A stretch of 64,000 bases of DNA from Ascidia mentula (taxonomy: Eukaryota; Chordata; Ascidiacea; Phlebobranchia; Ascidiidae): contig OX387203.1 in assembly GCA_947561715.1 (NCBI GenBank), positions 3,162,001-3,226,000 of the forward strand. The letters run 5' to 3'. The notes under the pieces are model-generated. The model saw only the letters and a program-made list of their open reading frames with translations, was not told the DNA's origin and searched no databases. The stretch's first letter is position 1; each line of letters starts with the position of its first letter. Position numbers and translations under genes: made by a program. Shown here in pieces: positions 60,801 through 64,000 of this stretch.

Positions 60801-63800
60801 GTGATAAGCGGATGTTGGACAAGAAAATGGCGACGATTGGTTGTTGTATTATAAACACGCGTCATAGTCTTGACCTTTTAAATGGTAATACATCGGGGAG
60901 ATGGCGACCTAACGTCCGGCCATTCTTGGAAAGCCGTCGCAGGCGATTTTCCACGGTTAATAAAGCGCGCGAACGCTGTACAGGTGCGGCGCGCTACTTC
61001 AAACGCCCGTTGCCGTAAACAAATAAAAAGTCACAGTTTGGGGCGCACACAAACACTACAGCGACTCCGGCGCGAACTTCTTGACTTGTATTAGCCTAGA
61101 ACAGCTACGCGCGGTTCTAAAATTTACGCCTGTGGCAATTTTGTCTTGGCGTTAAGTCCAGCTGTCTGTGCTACTGCCACATGCCAGTCGGTGACTTCGA
61201 GTTCTGCCCAGTCGTCACCAAGTCATCGAGACGCGACATTTGGGTGATTTATCGAGCCGGTGCGCTTGTTATCCGTTCCTTCTGTGGTCCTTTGTTTTTG
61301 TTGCCGCTTACGGCCATTGTTGACAGGGCCGTGGTTCCGTAACTTACAAAAAATAAATCATTAAACGCGTGTTGCAAATTTTATGTGTAAATCGCGACCT
61401 ACACCAAAATATTCGAATTTTTTTATGGATTTGTTTATTTACATCATTTTCTAACATTCACGTGCGCTAATAAAACTAAAAAATTGCTGAACAGTAAATT
61501 TAATTAAATAACCCTAAATAACTAAATATTAATGCACATTCCACAAGGTCCAACTTTGCACAAAATCAATAAAATTCAATTCATAAAATGCTGAAGAAGC
61601 CCCACATCACTAAACTTAATTTAATTAAAAAGTAGCCTATGGGGGGCTGCTGGCTGATAGTGCCAAAAATATTGAAGTTTTTCATATTTGGAGGATAACT
61701 GTGAGAAAGTTGGGGAGGACATGGGTTTTCCTCTCTCACCATCTTCGAAATGAATTAATTTTAAACAACGATCCATGACATAGTAGTGCAGCACAATATT
61801 AGGTTGTCACAAACTAATTCTGTGTCCTAACGTTTTTCCCTTCTGGCAAATATTGGATTTTGTTACAGCAACCAAAGTGAAACTCCTGTCATGTATAAAA
61901 AATTGGTCTGTTGTTGATGCAAAAAAAATGTGAATATTTTTGTTAACAGTGACTGTAAACATGGCATGGAGGTTATTAGGGTAAATGCAGCCTACACGTT
62001 GCATGGGCAGACCACCTGGACAGTTTCAAACACACAAAGTTTAGAAGCAACTTAACGACGGTAATACACTAAATATCACAGCAAGTTTAACCTAAATCCT
62101 GTGTATGGCCAACACAGCTTCGCAACTGCTTGCGATCGAGGTTTAAATTGACACTGTAGAAAAGGTACAAGCACTTCCAAGAAGTCGTTTCCTTTTACTA
62201 GACATTCAATAGCCCAGGCCTTGTTCTACTGTCTTTCAATGGTGACCTCGTTAATTTGATGCTGCTGGTAAGGCTTATCCAGTCTTAAGCATTTATTGCT
62301 TTAAGGTAAATATTTAACCTTATTTACTTTCATAACCTTATTAAGTATACAACACACATTCGATGATTTTAAACTGCTGTTGGATCATCTTTATCGCTAA
62401 GTCAAACAGAGCGTGTACCAATTTATACACAACAAGCAGCGCTGTTCCTGCATTTTTAGGGATACATTTTGTAATGCATTACAATGTCCATCTGTGCATT
62501 TATCGGAACTAATCGCGTACCACACGGGTCTGCACAATACGTTTCAACAAAAGCAAAAGAATTTGGCTGCTGAGAAATTGCATTTAAACACAGGCTTCGT
62601 TTTCACACAATTCACGAATCCATTCAAATTGGTTTAATGCTCTCAAAAAAACGTATGTTCAATATTGTGGACTGAAATGTCGTAGGGCCATTGTCTCACA
62701 ATGCCTGTTAATTTTGCTTCGAATTTTTAAAATGCAATATCGACACAGAAATTAGGTAGGCGTATGTACTAATTAATTCCTATTAAATTGTGTTTTTTTT
62801 TTCGCGATAAATAACATCGTTTGCGTGACACTTCTTTATACCATTTGGAAAATTACTGACAAATTTGTAGTGCCAATAAAACTTTACAATCAAATCTTTG
62901 ATGGATATCAAGTACATTTCGGCGAAACACTGTTTGTTCTCGGTTTCCGGACCTGGTAATTTTATTTCAAAAATTGGTGAACGTAGTAATGGACTTAAGG
63001 TACAAATTTACCCTTCAGCAACCCTTGCCCTAACTTTAACCCTAAAGTTTGTTTAGCAGGCAACATTACACGTATGGGTTTGAAGCTATTTTGTGGTTCA
63101 TTGTTGGTGTTTTATCTATTTCTGCTTTCTAAGAAGTAATACAGCATGATCTTACCGTTTAGTGTAAGAGCTGCAGCGCTTTTCTTCTTCTGATTTTGTC
63201 GTGATTCTTTCATCCATGGAAAGATGGTCGAGTTCAGCCCTTGTTCCTTGCCGCCATTTTCTTTTGACCCGCCACGGTTGTTTGACAACTTTCCGTTTTC
63301 CGGGCTTTTTTCGCTATTTACAACGTTTTCAATCTCAGTAGTGGATTCGCTTTGCCTGTGGTTCTGATGACTTTTCCCCTCAATTAAACCGTGGCCAGAT
63401 GCACTGTTGTGTTTGTCAGTCATCCTCGTGTCATGTCCAGAGTCGGCGACGGGAATTCGCGTTCCGTTTTGCGGCGAACCTATAATCCTGATCCCAGGCG
63501 AACTGTCTGAGCCGGGCGTAGCAGTAAGAGGCCTATCTTCGGGCGACATGAACCGTGAACCTGTGCACATATGTAGAACTCTAACTAACTTGCTTATTTT
63601 GCCTCCCACTTGCGCTTCCGCAATTACGCGTGATTCCTCTTAAGTCGATATTGTGAGACAGTTTAACACGCTGGGTACATGACTGGACGTCGGTATTTGC
63701 GAGCCGATTTCCGACCGGCTAAAGTGATGTTTTGCCTCAGGCCCAAAGAAGTTAAGGTACTGTTCACGTTTCTTTTTTAACCTCCACAACGCCGCGATTT

Positions 63801-64000
63801 ACGAAAAGAATCTCGAATAAAAATTTAACGAGTGAACATGTCGGACATTTTGTGGCGGACGCTTGAAATAAAATTTTCTCACCTCTGGGGTATGCGCAGT
63901 CACCGTTGAGCAAGACATCCAAACTGCTGTCGCAAGCTTCGTCGATGTAGTTGTTGCTTGTTATACCATTGTTTACAATTTTATCTTGAGGAACCATTCC
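56965..64000 (-). CDS. hox3: Hox3 homeodomain transcription factor (5' end at or beyond the window edge)
   Basis: Six exons (minus): 63883-64000 (may continue past the edge), 63156-63560, 60030-60180, 58806-58996, 58140-58256, 56965-57815. Visible coding length is 1,833 nt, 610 aa to a TAA at 56965-56967; all junction phases agree (1,1,2,1,1). The hexapeptide is [15 protein letters not shown] (63205-63222 for FPWMKE), the Hox3 form. The homeodomain reads [20 protein letters not shown], then [17 protein letters not shown] and [18 protein letters not shown], clearly paralog group 3. The protein is longer than vertebrate HOXA3/B3 (about 430-440 aa). A Met at 63997 could be the start, but the frame is open to the edge, so the true start is unknown. 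Hox3 sits 5' of Hox2 on the same strand. Confidence 0.95.
58140..58256 (-). CDS. hox3: Hox3 small Asn-rich exon
   Basis: 117 nt between TTTCAG and AACG|GTAAGT, phase 1 in and out. It encodes a polar, Asn-rich stretch ([19 protein letters not shown]). It was found by splice signals and phase only; skipping it would also stay in frame. Confidence 0.85.
58806..58996 (-). CDS. hox3: Hox3 exon: homeodomain helix 3
   Basis: Acceptor TTCCACACAG. It completes Arg43 and encodes [20 protein letters not shown] (homeodomain to 58945), then a His-rich linker ([13 protein letters not shown]). The donor is CAAG|GTAATT, phase 1. Confidence 0.95.
59278..59363 (-). pseudogene. Degraded partial copy of Hox3 last exon, in the intron between the homeobox exons
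   Basis: The bases match 57131-57220 of the last Hox3 exon over about 85 bp; the core AGATCCAT..GTGGTGGAAG (about 39 bp) has only two differences. Read on the minus strand it gives [18 protein letters not shown] against [20 protein letters not shown]. It is on the same strand as the parent. It is preceded by TTTTCTTACAG, a usable acceptor, and runs to TAG after a further few codons. It is most simply a local partial duplication that has decayed. Confidence 0.8.
60030..60180 (-). CDS. hox3: Hox3 exon: homeodomain helices 1-2
   Basis: Acceptor TTTGTTGTAG. It begins EDDKNLSA and carries homeodomain residues 1-43 (60030-60157). The donor GAAAG|GTAGAT splits the Arg43 codon in phase 2, exactly as in Hox2. 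Confidence 0.95.
60181..63155 (-). other. Hox3 intron between hexapeptide and homeodomain exons (3 kb)
   Basis: No further exon is needed, since phase 1 meets phase 1. A G+C-richer stretch lies at 60480-61340, with open frames on both strands but no recognisable domain. Near 63015-63050 there is a short CCCTAA-like string (CCCTAACTTTAACCCTAAA). Confidence 0.6.
63156..63560 (-). CDS. hox3: Hox3 exon with the hexapeptide
   Basis: Acceptor TGTGCACAG, donor AACG|GTAAGA, phase 1 on both sides. It encodes 135 mostly polar residues and then [10 protein letters not shown] followed by a QNQKKKS basic stretch. [11 protein letters not shown] is the Hox3 hexapeptide context. Confidence 0.93.
63883..64000 (-). 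CDS. hox3: Hox3 exon at the window edge
   Basis: The frame reads from the window end (a Gly codon, then Met) to CAYPR, ending at donor AGAG|GTGAGA in phase 1, which fits the next exon. Its content is polar with GDCAYP near the end. The possible initiator ATG at 63995-63997 cannot be judged without upstream sequence. Confidence 0.75.

Overview
This is an animal nuclear window, about 63% A+T, with short multi-exon genes and canonical GT-AG introns. It carries part of a dispersed Hox cluster. I read it as a tunicate of the Ciona type. This is inferred from compact gene structure, divergent and very long Hox2 and Hox3 proteins, a homeobox split by an intron in both genes, and Hox2 lying next to non-Hox genes instead of Hox1. 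I cannot name the species from sequence alone.

All four firmly supported genes lie on the minus strand, so transcription runs right to left. (1) 848-19055 is separase, the cohesin-cleaving protease, rebuilt as 48 exons (47 of them phase-checked across every junction). It has a complete C-terminal catalytic domain with the His and Cys of the active site, and only the extreme N-terminus is uncertain. (2) 20676-27877 is a STAC-family adaptor (C1 domain plus SH3 region, 435 aa). A second, in-frame first exon at 23897-24898 would give a 619-aa form that lacks the C1 domain. (3) 33086-47220 is Hox2, 927 aa in three exons, with a 10.4-kb first intron. (4) 56965 to beyond the right edge is Hox3, six exons seen, 610 aa from the edge to the stop. 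Its 5' end may lie outside the window.

Hox3 lies 5' of Hox2 on the same strand, the usual cluster order and polarity. No Hox1 is present downstream of Hox2 in this window; STAC and separase come next. The Hox2-Hox3 interval (9.7 kb), Hox2 intron 1 (10.4 kb) and Hox3 intron 2 (3 kb) are the main noncoding stretches and the natural places for cis-regulation.

Mobile DNA is modest: a family with terminal inverted repeats has three copies in or near separase introns, one of them flanked by a perfect 16-bp direct repeat. The most unusual points are a degraded copy of part of the last Hox3 exon placed between the two homeobox exons, an intron at the same homeodomain codon in Hox2 and Hox3, a GC-AG intron next to the separase active-site exon, and the alternative first exon of STAC. 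All exon borders were derived by hand from splice signals and reading-phase agreement.
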